Shown piece after piece: positions 8,111 to 17,200 of a stretch of DNA of 64,000 bases (positions are counted from its first letter, which is position 1; every line of letters begins with the position of its first letter). Made by a program: the position numbers and the translations under genes. The notes beneath the pieces are model-generated. The model searched no databases and was not told the origin of the DNA. It worked only from the letters and a program-made list of their open reading frames with translations. The stretch is from Mycobacterium dioxanotrophicus. GTDB lineage: Bacteria > Actinomycetota > Actinomycetes > Mycobacteriales > Mycobacteriaceae. The stretch spans positions 4,464,001 through 4,528,000 of the forward strand of contig NZ_CP020809.1 in NCBI RefSeq assembly GCF_002157835.1. Reading direction: 5' to 3'.

Positions 8111-8902
8111 TCAAAGCCGCACGCGGGCATTGGCGAGATGCACCTGGGCGATCTGCTCCAAATGGACCAGATCACCCTCGATGCTGATGAAGTCGAATCC
8201 GAGTGCAAGGCGTTCGGCTGCGGAGTCACCGTCGTCGGCATGGATGCCCACAGCCTTACCGGCACCGTGTCCGGCCCGCAGAATCCGGTCGAGCGCGGCA
8301 TCTCGAGCCGCCGTTGCGGACGGATCATCGGGGTCCCCGCCGCCGACCGCGACGGTCAGATCGTACGGGCCGACGTACAGTGCGTCGACGCCCGGCACCG
8401 CCGCAATCTCCTCGACGTGTTCCAGCCCCGACGCCGTCTCGATCATCACGGCTACCAGGGTCGTGTCGTTGACACGTGCGAGATCTCCGTTGCGCCGCAA
8501 CTCCGCTCGCATCGGACCGTAGGACCGACGCCCCAGCGGCGGATATTTCGAGTTGCGGACAGCCTGCCGCGCTGCTTCGGCATCGTCGATCATCGGCACG
8601 ATGACGCCTGCAGCGCCACCGTCAAGCGCCTGACCGATGCAGTGCAGGTCGTTCGCTGCGGTACGCACGAGACCAACAGTGGGCCGAGGCCCCAGGGTTC
8701 CGCCCGCATCGATGGCCATCAGGCCGTCGCGGATGCCCTGGTAGCCCATGAGGCCGTGCTGCTGATCCAAGCACAGGTAGTCGTATCCGACGCGAGCCAA
8801 TCGCTCAGCCATCACCGGCGAGTCGGCCAGCAGCCAGTATCCGACAAGCTGCTCGCGCTCCCGAACACGCCGGACGAAGTCCTCAATTGGGGTTCGTTCC
8901 AT
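8111..8902 (-). CDS. HpcH/HpaI-family aldolase
   Basis: This 263-aa TIM-barrel enzyme matches class II metal-dependent aldolases that split 4-hydroxy-2-oxo acids into pyruvate and an aldehyde. The active-site set is visible: His about 49 (DQQHG), Arg about 80 (VGLVR), metal ligands Glu about 155 (VMIETASG) and Asp about 181 (VGPYDL). GAAGGGG precedes the ATG. It lies 224 bp behind the enolase-superfamily gene on the same strand. With the hydratase at 13889 and the FAH enzyme at 14720 it would complete a hydrolase/decarboxylase - hydratase - aldolase sequence. The true aldehyde product is unknown; semialdehydes are likely because of the ALDH at 1251. Confidence 0.88.
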   Translation of the reverse strand: MERTPIEDFVRRVREREQLVGYWLLADSPVMAERLARVGYDYLCLDQQHGLMGYQGIRDGLMAIDAGGTLGPRPTVGLVRTAANDLHCIGQALDGGAAGVIVPMIDDAEAARQAVRNSKYPPLGRRSYGPMRAELRRNGDLARVNDTTLVAVMIETASGLEHVEEIAAVPGVDALYVGPYDLTVAVGGGDPDDPSATAARDAALDRILRAGHGAGKAVGIHADDGDSAAERLALGFDFISIEGDLVHLEQIAQVHLANARVRL

Positions 8903-9126
8903 TTGTTGCCCCTTCGTGATTGTTCAACGAGTAGTTTGACTCGACGCTCGCCGATATCGCCGCCCCACTGAGCATTCCCTCCCGGAGAATCCCGTCGAGT
9001 GTTCGCCAGTCTTCACCGGTTCAATCATGATGATGGCCAACGCATCATCATCCCGATACCGGGACTGGCTGAAGATTTCATGCGGCACATCAGTGAACTG
9101 GTTTGCGCCCCGTGCCGAGGAAGCCG

Positions 9127-10230
9127 CTATCCGAACGACGCGACCGGCTCGCCGAACACCCCCTCATCGGGAGTGACACCAAGACCCGGGCCGGTCGGCA
9201 CCTTGATACGCCCCTTCTCCACCCGGATCGGATTTTCGGAGTCGTAGTGGACATCCAGGTAGGGCTCGGCGATCCATACGCCCTCGAGCAGCCGCGGTTG
9301 CACCGTGGCACCGATGTGGACACACGCCGCCGCGATGATGTCCCCGCCCCAAGCATCATCACAGGTATGCGGCATGGCACGCGTTTCGCAGATATCCCGC
9401 ACCGCGGCAAGATTGGCCAGCCCGCCCAGACGCGTCACCTTGAATCCGAATCCGTCGCAGATCCCGAGCGAAATCGCCCGCAGGACATCGTTGATGCTCT
9501 CGGTGTTCTCATCGAGGTATACGCCATGGTGCAATTGGCCTCGGATGGCAGCGATCTCGTCCATTGTGTTACAGGGCTGCTCGAACACAAAGGGAATGTC
9601 AGCGCACTCCCGCCCGATCCGCAGCACATCGCGTGCCAGCAATGAGCGGTTGCCATCCAACGCCAGTCGGGTGCAGCCCGTAGCTTCCCACACCTTGCGA
9701 ATCGTCTCGATATCCTTCTCGACGGGCCGCCCACCAACCTTGGCCTGCAACCGCGGATACCCCTCGGCGAATTTCTCGGCGGCCTTTTCCGCGATTTCGT
9801 CGGGCTCACCCACGGAGAGCGCATAGTACGAGTCCACCCAATCGGTCGTCGCACCACCCAACATGTCGCAGACCCGCATCCCATAGGTCTTACCGATCAA
9901 GTCGTGGATCGCGATGTCAATCGCAGCCTTGGCATAGTTGTGCCCGTTGAGAAGTCGATCCAACGCTCGACGCACCTCCCGCGGGCCGGTGACGGGAGCG
10001 CCGACCATTCCTGGCGCCATCTGCTGTAGCGCTGCCCGCGCGCCGAGCGCATGCTCCGGCGCATACACCGGACCCACGGGACACGTCTCGCCCCAACCCG
10101 AAACACCCGCATCCGACACGATCTGCACAATCGTCGAATCCAGACTCGTATACGGCCCCGACGACATCCGATAGGTCGTCCGCGTCACCGGAACATCCAT
10201 CTGATACACGTGAATTTCGGCTATCCGCAC
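9127..10230 (-). CDS. enolase-superfamily enzyme (mandelate racemase / muconate cycloisomerase type)
   Basis: The GTG at 10230 has TAGGAGGA just upstream and is preferred over the ATG at 10257, giving 367 aa. The N-terminal capping domain contains [20 protein letters not shown]; the barrel carries the base motif QAKVG and metal ligands in LDGNRS, FEQPC and LDENTES, then FKVTRLGG and a late [10 protein letters not shown]. It abstracts a proton alpha to a carboxylate: a dehydratase, racemase or cycloisomerase. DSTIV...GWGE is reminiscent of the cis-3-hydroxyproline dehydratase / hydroxyproline-betaine epimerase branch, but I hold that only weakly. It may share a transcript with the aldolase. 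Confidence 0.85.
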   Translation of the reverse strand: MRIAEIHVYQMDVPVTRTTYRMSSGPYTSLDSTIVQIVSDAGVSGWGETCPVGPVYAPEHALGARAALQQMAPGMVGAPVTGPREVRRALDRLLNGHNYAKAAIDIAIHDLIGKTYGMRVCDMLGGATTDWVDSYYALSVGEPDEIAEKAAEKFAEGYPRLQAKVGGRPVEKDIETIRKVWEATGCTRLALDGNRSLLARDVLRIGRECADIPFVFEQPCNTMDEIAAIRGQLHHGVYLDENTESINDVLRAISLGICDGFGFKVTRLGGLANLAAVRDICETRAMPHTCDDAWGGDIIAAACVHIGATVQPRLLEGVWIAEPYLDVHYDSENPIRVEKGRIKVPTGPGLGVTPDEGVFGEPVASFG

Positions 10231-10721
10231 CGCCAGTCCTCCTACTACGAAATTCATCCCTACGCCAGGATCTCGGGTGGTGGGAGAACACGGCCGACGA
10301 CGCCAGAAGCCGAGGTCGGTTGGGGCTCGCGGAAATCCGGCGTCACACCGCCAAGCAGTTGACTGCGCTCCAAAAATAACTGATGCGGTCCGCCATTCAG
10401 ATTTTTATGCGAATTGCGTATCAATATCGGTTTTCAACGTGGGCGCTGTGCGCGGCGTCCGATCATTCGGCAATGCATTCGACGTCGTGCAAACCAGCAC
10501 CGAGTGTCCAGTCAGCGAGACCCAACCACCATATGAACCTTGACAGTGAGCTAGCCTCGATTTTTCGTCCAAGGTGATTGCGGTGGAGCGTTGGGGCAAG
10601 ATGGGCCGTGAGGTGGCTTCTGCGGTCACGGGGCGTGGCGGGGTGGTCCCTTATCGCCGGGCTGGGCGGGCTTTCCCAGGGCCAGTGGGCCTTTCGTCAG
10701 TTGGATCAGATGAGCTGTGGA
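10231..10721. other. intergenic region with repeat copy B and one side of the transposase relic
   Basis: A 491-bp stretch between the enolase-superfamily gene and the IS1380-type relic. It holds repeat copy B (10405-10487). The sequence from about 10550 onward is probably the non-coding end of the insertion element, but I could not place an inverted repeat with confidence. No gene is supported here. Confidence 0.45.
10405..10487 (+). repeat. 83-bp diverged repeat, copy B
   Basis: Counterpart of 6267-6349, same strand and no gaps. The frame from the ATG at 10407 encodes MRIAYQYRFST-W-A, parallel to copy A. The transposase relic follows, so this copy may once have been the leader of the monooxygenase operon that now begins at 12355. 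Confidence 0.55.
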
Positions 10722-12125
10722 TCAGTCGAAGGCGGTGCGGATGTGCTGCCAGGCGGTCGCGATCTGGGCGGCCCATCGCCAGGTGGCGTCGAGACGTAGG
10801 CATGTTTGGCGGGCGCTGCGGGTGATGCGGGCGGCGACGTGGAGGACCCGGTAGCGGAAGGTGGCGATCTCGGTGCGGGCCAGGCCCGGGTGGGTGCGGA
10901 ATCCGATGAGTCGGCACCAGGTGACCAGGTCGGCGGCGGTGAGGGCGATTTCCAGCCATGCGGCGTTGGCCCAAAATGAGTGGCAGGGCAGGTTGCGCAG
11001 GCCGGTGGCTTTGAGTTCGCGGATGCGGTCTTCGACGCGGGCGTGCTGACGGTGGCGCAGTTCCAGGCCGGCGACCTGTCCTGACACGACGCCGGGTGGT
11101 GTGTCGGTGATGAACGCTGTGATCCGCATCCCGTCGGCGTCGGTGAATCGCAGCTGGGCGCCCGGATGCGGCCTTTCTTTGCGCAGGATCAGCCGCGTGC
11201 CCGGTGGCCACGACGACAGGTTGACCAGGGTGGTGGCTTCGGCGATCCAGGCGCCGTCGCGGAGACCGCCGGCGGTGCCGATCGCCGGGTACCAGCCCTC
11301 GGCGAGGTTGAGGGTGTCCACCGCGTCTTGGACGCGCCAGTCGACGGGGTAACCGAAGGAGAACCCCACCCCGGCGGCCCGGCAGGCGTCGGCGAAGGTG
11401 TGGGTGGCTCCGGCGGTGTCGCAGCGCACCAGCACCTTGGGCTTGTCGGGATGATCGCCAGCCCTGGGGTCGGGTCGCCAGGCCGCGGGCAGCGCTGCCA
11501 GCGCTTGGGCCAGCACGATGACGTGGTCGCTGGCGGTGTTGGAGCCGGCGTTGCCGGTGCGTAGCAGCCCGGCCAGGGCTTCCCGCCGGCGATCTCGGGC
11601 GGTCCAGAAATGCCAGCAGCGGATGGTGCCCGAACGACTTCTTCCAGGTCGGCGTCGCACCGCCTTTGTTGTCGGAGTGATCGATCACCAGGGTGGCGTC
11701 GATGTCGATGTGCAGCCAGTCACCCGGAGCGGGGGCGGCACCGGCGGCCCAGGCCGCCGCCCGCGCGCCCGCTCGGGCCGCCCGCACCGCGGGTAGGTGT
11801 GCGGCGTCGATGCGCTCATCGACCAGCCGCCACATCGTGGTCGTCGAGGCTTTCGCACCGAAGGCGTGCTCACGGTCGCCGCAGAGCTGGCCGACCCCGT
11901 CGATGCAGTCCGCCCGTCAGCAACCGCAGCCGCCAGATCAGCGAACACGTCTCCGGGCGCATACACCCACGGCCCGCGGTAGGTGTCGGCCAAAGCAGCC
12001 GTGACCTGCGCCGATAACCCGGTCCGATCGGCCAGTTCACGTAGCAGGCCCATCCCGGCATGCGACACGACGCCATGGCCGTCGGCCGACACTTTCACCC
12101 GCGATGCGGCCGCGATATTCTTCAC
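10722..12125 (-). pseudogene. IS1380-family transposase, degenerate by frameshifts
   Basis: The N-terminal piece (start 12125, MKNIAAASRVKVSADG) runs to AAAVADG, then the reading moves to another frame at about 11911-11917, where one G seems to be missing from a GGG-C run. The second frame carries MWRLVDERIDAAHLPAV and DWLHIDIDATLVIDHSD. A further shift of two missing Gs at about 11581-11600 leads into the third frame (EALAGLLRTGNAGSNT to the stop at 10722), which includes the conserved DHPDKPKVLVRCDTAGATHT region. As read it cannot make a full transposase. The losses are all in G runs, so sequencing error is possible. Terminal repeats were not resolved. Confidence 0.8.
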
Positions 12126-12269
12126 CTGCGAAGTGCCTTCCCGTCAGGATCTTTGAACCGTAGAGAAGTCCAATTATCCCTTGCAGGACAGGCACTTTCG
12201 CTTATCTACACACCGCCAAAGGCAACATTCCGCGAAAAATTCGGGCTAGCCAACACTTAGACTGAACAT

Positions 12270-12290
12270 CACGTTCACTTATTGAACGTG
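12270..12290. promoter_or_regulatory. operator palindrome 3 (CACGTTCA-N5-TGAACGTG)
   Basis: Eight-base perfect arms flank the spacer CTTAT, about 65 bp before the monooxygenase start. Two more half-sites flank it (TGAAC at 12263 and GTTCA at 12290), giving four alternating half-sites, the most elaborate copy in the window. Confidence 0.75.
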
Positions 12291-12354
12291 TTCACAATCT
12301 CCATACGCAACGCCGCCGACGCGTTCGGCGCGAGTTCCAAGGAAGTGCACCGCC

Positions 12355-13809
12355 GTGAAGAATGCACCGCTGGCCCTCTTCGCCTTCGACGTCTTTGCCC
12401 CGTCGCATCTCACGACGGCATCCTGGCGCAGCGAAGGCGACGAAGGATACCGCTACACCGACCTGAAGTATTGGCTCGACACAGCCCGGATGCTTGAGGA
12501 CGCGAACTTCGACGGCATCTTTTTTGCCGACACTGTCGGCGTTCACGACGTGTACGCCGGTACGGGCGACGCGGCGATGCGCGATGCGGCGCAGTATCCC
12601 ATCGACGATCCGACCGTGCTGATCAGCGGAATGGCCGCCGTGACCGAGCATCTCACGTTCGGCGTCACCGTGTCGCTGACCTACGAGCAGCCGTACTTGC
12701 TGGCTCGCCGATTCAGCAGCCTGGACCACCTCACCAACGGCCGCGTCGGATGGAACGTCGTGACCTCTTACTCGGAGTCCGCCGCTCGCAACCTCGGCAA
12801 GGTCGAACAACTCAGTCCCGCCGAGCGTTACGAGTTGGCCGACGAGTACATGGACGTCGTCTACAAGTTGTGGGAAGGCTCCTTCGAAGACGACGCGGTG
12901 GTCCGCGACGGCGAATCCGCGACATACATCGATCCCGCCAAGGTCCATCCGATCAACCACAGCGGCAAGCACTTCACCGTCCCCGGTTTCCACCTGTGCG
13001 AACCCTCCCCCCAGCGCACCCCGGTGCTCTTCCAGGCCGGCTCTTCGTCGTCGGGAGTTGCGTTCGGCGGCAAGCATGCTGAAGCTGCCTTCATCAACAC
13101 CACATCGGTCGGCCAGGCGAAGTCCAGCGCGAAGAAGATCCGGCAGGCAGCCGCCGACGCGGGACGTGATCCCCAGGACGTCAAGGTCGTCGCACTGATC
13201 ACCGTCGTCGTCGCCCCCACCGATGAGGAAGCCCAGGCCAAGTACGAGCAGTACTTGCAAAACGCCACGGCCGAAGGGTGTTTGGCCCGATTCAGCGGCT
13301 GGACCGGAATCGACATGTCGACCTACGACCTCGACACACCGCTGAAATCTGTTGAGACAAAAGCCAGCCAGTCCATGGTGGACCTATTCTCCAAGGCCGA
13401 CCCCAACCGCGACTGGACACCGCGCCAGGTCGCGGAATTCCTCGCCATCGGCGGCACCGGCTGCACGATCGTCGGGTCCCCAGAAACCGTGGCGGCCGAG
13501 CTGCGTCGCTGGCGGGATGAGGGTGATATCGACGGAATCAACCTCAGCTACACCACCAAACCCGGCGGCTGGAAAGAATTCATCGAGTTGGCTCTTCCGG
13601 TGCTGCGGGAGCAAGGACTCATAGCGCCGGCACGTGCCGACGACCAAGCACCGGTCACCATGCGAGAGAAGCTGTATCCCGGGCACAAGCGGACTCTCGA
13701 CACTCACCCAGCAGCGGCTTTCCGCGCCAAGCAGACCCCGCCGTCACCGCGACGCGTGGCACCGCCCTCGGTGACGGCGCCTGAAGCGGTTTCCCAGACC
13801 GCGCAGTAA
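12355..13809 (+). CDS. FMNH2-dependent monooxygenase, NtaA/SnaA/DszA/SoxA family
   Basis: The 484-aa protein belongs to the class-C (luciferase-like) two-component monooxygenases. Visible hallmarks are the N-terminal FAFDVFAPSH, ADTVGVHDVYAG, and the signature GRVGWNVVTSYSESAARNLG at about residues 129-148, then FQAGSSSSG and IVGSPETVA. Relatives open or dealkylate nitrilotriacetate, EDTA, dibenzothiophene sulfone and heterocycles using reduced FMN from a separate reductase. A GTG start is used, with AAGGAAG upstream. The C-terminal 40 residues are Pro/Ala-rich and poorly conserved. It heads an operon with the hydratase and FAH enzyme below operator 3 and is the best candidate for the upper, substrate-attacking step. 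Confidence 0.9.
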   Translation: MKNAPLALFAFDVFAPSHLTTASWRSEGDEGYRYTDLKYWLDTARMLEDANFDGIFFADTVGVHDVYAGTGDAAMRDAAQYPIDDPTVLISGMAAVTEHLTFGVTVSLTYEQPYLLARRFSSLDHLTNGRVGWNVVTSYSESAARNLGKVEQLSPAERYELADEYMDVVYKLWEGSFEDDAVVRDGESATYIDPAKVHPINHSGKHFTVPGFHLCEPSPQRTPVLFQAGSSSSGVAFGGKHAEAAFINTTSVGQAKSSAKKIRQAAADAGRDPQDVKVVALITVVVAPTDEEAQAKYEQYLQNATAEGCLARFSGWTGIDMSTYDLDTPLKSVETKASQSMVDLFSKADPNRDWTPRQVAEFLAIGGTGCTIVGSPETVAAELRRWRDEGDIDGINLSYTTKPGGWKEFIELALPVLREQGLIAPARADDQAPVTMREKLYPGHKRTLDTHPAAAFRAKQTPPSPRRVAPPSVTAPEAVSQTAQ

Positions 13810-13888
13810 ACCTCACCCCCGAATCCACCGGTTCCCCTCCGCGGTGCCGATGACAATCGACCACCCATGAACGGAAAGGCCCATACTC

Positions 13889-14686
13889 ATGGCCGCAATC
13901 AATCTCGAAGAGATCGCGAACAGCCTTGATACCGCACGGCGGGAGCGCAAGCCGATCGCCCCGCCGAGCACGACCTGGCCCGGTCTGGACGCCGACGGCG
14001 GCTTCGAGGTCGCGAAGATCGGCGTCGCCAACGCCGTCGCCAACGGAGACCGGCTCGTGGGCTACAAGCTGGGAAACATCGCAAAGGTGATGCAGGAGGC
14101 CTTCGGCCTCGGCCAGCCTGACTATGGACATCTCCTGGCCAGCCAGACCGCTTACGAGAACACTGCCCTGGACCTCGACAATTTCATCGAGCCGTTCGTC
14201 GAACTGGAGCCCGCGTTCGTCCTGCGTCGGGAGCTTCGTGGCCCCAACATCACCGTGGTCGACGTCATCAACGCCATCGAGTACGCGATGCCGGCGATCG
14301 AGATCATCGACTCGCGGGTCAAGGATTGGGCCATCGACCTGCCGGACACGTTGGCGGACAACGGTTCTGTCGGAGCCGTGATCGTCGGCGGCACTCCCCG
14401 GCGCCTCACCGAGCTGACGTTGCGCGACACCCGCGGTGTGCTGCGGTTCAATGACCGCGAAGTCATCGCCGGAACGACGGCCAACATCCTCGGCAACCCC
14501 CTGGCCGCAGTCGCCTGGCTGGTCAACCGGTTGGCCGAATACGACGTTGTGTTCGAGCCCGGCCAGTTGATCCTGCCCGGCAGCTGCCTGAAGGCGGTCC
14601 CCATGCGGGAAGTGGGTCGTTGGTCGGGGACGTTCGAGGGGTTCGGAACCGTCGAATTCGACGTCGTCGATTCCACCAAGAACTGA
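13889..14686 (+). CDS. 2-oxopent-4-enoate hydratase family (MhpD/HpaH-like)
   Basis: The 265-aa protein belongs to the FAH-fold hydratase/decarboxylase family. The metal-ligand region EPFVELEPAFVL (about residues 103-114) and the C-terminal LPGSCLKAVPM are typical. Such enzymes add water to 2-hydroxydienoates to give 4-hydroxy-2-oxo acids, the substrate class for HpaI aldolases. It lies 79 bp after the monooxygenase and 33 bp before the FAH gene in one operon. 4-Oxalocrotonate decarboxylases share this fold, so a decarboxylase role is the main alternative. Confidence 0.85.
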   Translation: MAAINLEEIANSLDTARRERKPIAPPSTTWPGLDADGGFEVAKIGVANAVANGDRLVGYKLGNIAKVMQEAFGLGQPDYGHLLASQTAYENTALDLDNFIEPFVELEPAFVLRRELRGPNITVVDVINAIEYAMPAIEIIDSRVKDWAIDLPDTLADNGSVGAVIVGGTPRRLTELTLRDTRGVLRFNDREVIAGTTANILGNPLAAVAWLVNRLAEYDVVFEPGQLILPGSCLKAVPMREVGRWSGTFEGFGTVEFDVVDSTKN

Positions 14687-14719
14687 ACACGTCGATCCAC
14701 AGCGGGAGGTAGTCGCCGT

Positions 14720-15562
14720 ATGCGTCTTGCCAACATCGCCAACCGCGCGACGCTGGTCGGTCCCGACGACCAAATCATCGACATTGCAACCGGATCCGGC
14801 GGTAGGTTCGGTACTCGGATTCAGGATTGCTACGAACGCTGGGACGAACTGCTAGATGTCATTGCGGACCTACCTGTGACAGGTCCCGGCCTGTCACAGG
14901 TTCCGCTGACCGACTATGGAAGTCCAGCGCCCCAACCGCGTCAGATCTTTGCCATCGGCCTCAACTACGCCGACCACGCAGCAGAGGCCAACCTTGCTGT
15001 CCCCGAGGAATTGACGGTATTCACCAAGTTCGTCACTTCCCTGGCCGGGCCTTACGGAACAATCACCCTGCCGCCCGGGACAGTGGACTGGGAAGTCGAG
15101 ATGGTGACGGTCATCGGGCGAGGAGGTCAGCACATCTGTGCTGAACACGCCTGGGACCATGTCGCCGGTGTCACTGTGGCACAGGATCTTTCGGAGCGCT
15201 CGATGCAGCTCAGTGGGGATGCCCCACAGTTCAGTCTGGGCAAGTCGTTTCCAGGTTTTGGGCCGATGGGCCCCGTATTGGCTACCCCTGATGAATTCGA
15301 GGATCCCAACAACATCGCATTGGGTTGCAGCATCAACGGCGAACCGGTTCAGAGCGGCACTACTGCCGACATGGTTTTCCCTGTCCCCGAGATCGTCGCG
15401 CGCCTGTCGAGAATCACCCCACTATTGGCCGGCGACATCATCTTCACCGGCACCCCAGCAGGCGTTGGTATCGGCAGGTCACCGCAGCGATTCCTCCAAC
15501 CGGGCGATGAGCTCGTCACCCGTATGCAAGGCGTCGGCGAAATGCGGCACCGACTCCGGTGA
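14720..15562 (+). CDS. fumarylacetoacetate hydrolase (FAH) family protein
   Basis: The 280-aa protein has the FAH catalytic domain: FAIGLNYADHAAEA, metal ligands in VDWEVEMVTVIGR, VAQDLSERSMQ, and the C-terminal IFTGTPAGVGIG. Members hydrolyse acylpyruvates, decarboxylate or isomerise 2-oxo-dienoates (HpaG/HpcE type). GGGAGG precedes the ATG. As the third gene of the monooxygenase operon it probably acts on the opened product before the hydratase. It converges with the right IclR gene, 44 bp away. Family firm, reaction inferred. Confidence 0.9.
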   Translation: MRLANIANRATLVGPDDQIIDIATGSGGRFGTRIQDCYERWDELLDVIADLPVTGPGLSQVPLTDYGSPAPQPRQIFAIGLNYADHAAEANLAVPEELTVFTKFVTSLAGPYGTITLPPGTVDWEVEMVTVIGRGGQHICAEHAWDHVAGVTVAQDLSERSMQLSGDAPQFSLGKSFPGFGPMGPVLATPDEFEDPNNIALGCSINGEPVQSGTTADMVFPVPEIVARLSRITPLLAGDIIFTGTPAGVGIGRSPQRFLQPGDELVTRMQGVGEMRHRLR

Positions 15563-15606
15563 TCCGGCTGGATCTCGGCGCTGAAAGCTGCTCTCCCCCA
15601 CGATCT

Positions 15607-16404
15607 TCAGTCGGCGACCGACGCGTCCTGCCAAATCTCGTCGGTGAGCCGGTCGACGGTGACGTGCATCTGCTGCAGTCCCTCGGGGATACGGTCACGG
15701 CCGAACCGGTACCGCGGGGCATTGAGGGACAGCACGGCCACCAGGGTGCCGGAGGAATCGCGTACCGGACGTGACAGCGACAGCAGCCCTTCTTCGAGTT
15801 CGTTGTCGATGACTCCGAACCCCTGCTCGCGGACCTGCTCGAGTTCTTTGAGCAGGGTCTTGCGGTCGGTGATGGTGCGCTCGGCGTAGGCCTCGAGGGT
15901 TTCCGGCAGCAGCGCAACCACCTTGTCGACCGGCATATCCGCCAGCAGCACCTTCCCGGACGAACTCGCGTGCAGCGGCCACTGTTTGCCGATCATGTTG
16001 CCCGACATCACCCCGACCACTCGGGAGCCGATGGCCTCGGCGATCAGGTCCAACCCGTCCTGTGCATTGGGCACCGCCAACGTGGCCGTTTCGTTGAATT
16101 TGTCGGCCAGTTCCTGCAGCAGGGGCTGGGCCCGGGCCACCAAGCCGGCGTAGGGATCGGCGCGCCTACCCAACCGTGCCAATTCGCACCCGAGGGTGTA
16201 GTTGTTGTCGACCCGGTCGACGAAACCGGTGCGTTCCAGGCTGTAGAGCAGGCGAAACGCGGTCGGGCGGGAAATGCCGACGGCCTTGGCCAGCGTGGTC
16301 ACCGTCGCACCCGATCGAGGTTGAGCGGCCAACTCCCGCAGCAATCGCACCGCTTTGGTCACCGACTTGTTCGTCAACTCCGTCGGCTCGATCGGCTCGC
16401 CCAT
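15607..16404 (-). CDS. IclR-family transcriptional regulator (right copy)
   Basis: The 265-aa paralogue of the IclR gene at 390-1190; by eye about 70% of residues match. The winged helix carries NKSVTKAVRLLRELAAQPR and GISRPTAFRLL; the effector domain has HASSSGKVLLA and EEGLLSLSRPVRD. A TTG at 16422 opens the longest frame, but the ATG at 16404 follows GAAGGGA with proper spacing and matches the arrangement of the left copy. An operator palindrome lies 80 bp upstream, so it may regulate itself. It probably controls the monooxygenase, ribBA and reductase operons. Confidence 0.9.
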   Translation of the reverse strand: MGEPIEPTELTNKSVTKAVRLLRELAAQPRSGATVTTLAKAVGISRPTAFRLLYSLERTGFVDRVDNNYTLGCELARLGRRADPYAGLVARAQPLLQELADKFNETATLAVPNAQDGLDLIAEAIGSRVVGVMSGNMIGKQWPLHASSSGKVLLADMPVDKVVALLPETLEAYAERTITDRKTLLKELEQVREQGFGVIDNELEEGLLSLSRPVRDSSGTLVAVLSLNAPRYRFGRDRIPEGLQQMHVTVDRLTDEIWQDASVAD

Positions 16405-16484
16405 GCCACATCCCTTCCCCAAGCGCTCACGTCTCGCGGCACACTGCCCCTGGCCTCCACGTATGGTGATTCTAACGCTAAAGC

Positions 16485-16499
16485 GTTCAATTAGTGAAC
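16485..16499. promoter_or_regulatory. operator palindrome 4 (GTTCA-N5-TGAAC)
   Basis: Spacer ATTAG; lies 80 bp upstream of the right IclR gene. It overlaps another small inverted repeat, AACGCT-AA-AGCGTT at 16474-16487. Autoregulation of the IclR gene is the simplest reading. Confidence 0.65.
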
Positions 16500-16749
16500 A
16501 AAGTATTCATCGCGACCCCGGGTCGATACCCAGCCCAACAGGCGTGACGCACATGGTGGGCACACCCACCTGGACAATGCGCCGCGGTTGCCACGATGAC
16601 GTGTCCCGCCCCGCCACTAAGGCCCGGCCGTACCAATACGGCTGCGGTTCGGGCAGTGGGTAATTCGTAGCCAGAAGTCCATTCCATGCACCTGAAGGTT
16701 CCCGCCGGATCCTTCCTGCCCAATGAGGCACGCAATCCAGCAAGTTCCA

Positions 16750-16764
16750 GTTCGAATAACGAAC
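16750..16764. promoter_or_regulatory. operator palindrome 5, variant (GTTCG-N5-CGAAC)
   Basis: Self-complementary arms with A-to-G change in the fifth position and spacer AATAA. It lies 41 bp before an ATG at 16805 that has a Shine-Dalgarno-like GGGAG but opens a doubtful frame, suggesting a former promoter whose gene has decayed. Confidence 0.5.
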
Positions 16765-17185
16765 ACTGCGTTCATACTGGGTAGTAGCTAGCGGGAGATC
16801 CGCGATGAAGTTGCGCCGAGAGGTTCATCCTGTCTTCGAGCGTCTTCGCAAGGTTCCCACACATGTCGCCGGGTTGCCCAACATTTGCCGAGACCGCTCA
16901 GGTGCACCCAGTCATATTCCGGGCCGTCCGACATCACGCCCGATGCGCACGAGAGCGTCTTTGCTGCGCTCCTTACCTGGTCAGCGCCGCAAACGCTACC
17001 GGATGAGGGGCTTCGGGCCGAGGCAAGAATGGCCCGCGAAAGTACGTCGCGAGGACGCTCCCGCCGCCAGAAGTGTCAGCGACAAGCCGCTCGACCCGCG
17101 CGCCGTCGTGAGGCGCGACTGCACTTTTGTGTCGCACGCCATCCTTGACGACCACTGAGGTACGTGGCACAATTTTGATCACCCC

Positions 17186-17200
17186 GTTCAATAATTGAAC
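17186..17200. promoter_or_regulatory. operator palindrome 6 (GTTCA-N5-TGAAC)
   Basis: Perfect arms with spacer ATAAT. It lies 356 bp before the flavin reductase at 17557, far for a direct operator, so the transcript may have a long leader or a small gene may intervene. Confidence 0.6.

Noticed and set aside
8044-8156. 12-bp direct repeat CCTGGGCGATCT
   Set aside because: Occurs once in the terminator and once in the aldolase 3' end; too short to claim more than chance or local duplication.
10550-12200. Terminal inverted repeats of the IS1380 relic
   Set aside because: Only loose similarity between about 10555-10580 and the reverse of about 12160-12190; not good enough to set ends or a target duplication.
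16805-17158. 117-aa frame with SD and upstream operator
   Set aside because: Third-position GC is low compared with the neighbours and there is no recognisable domain; kept only as a possible remnant.
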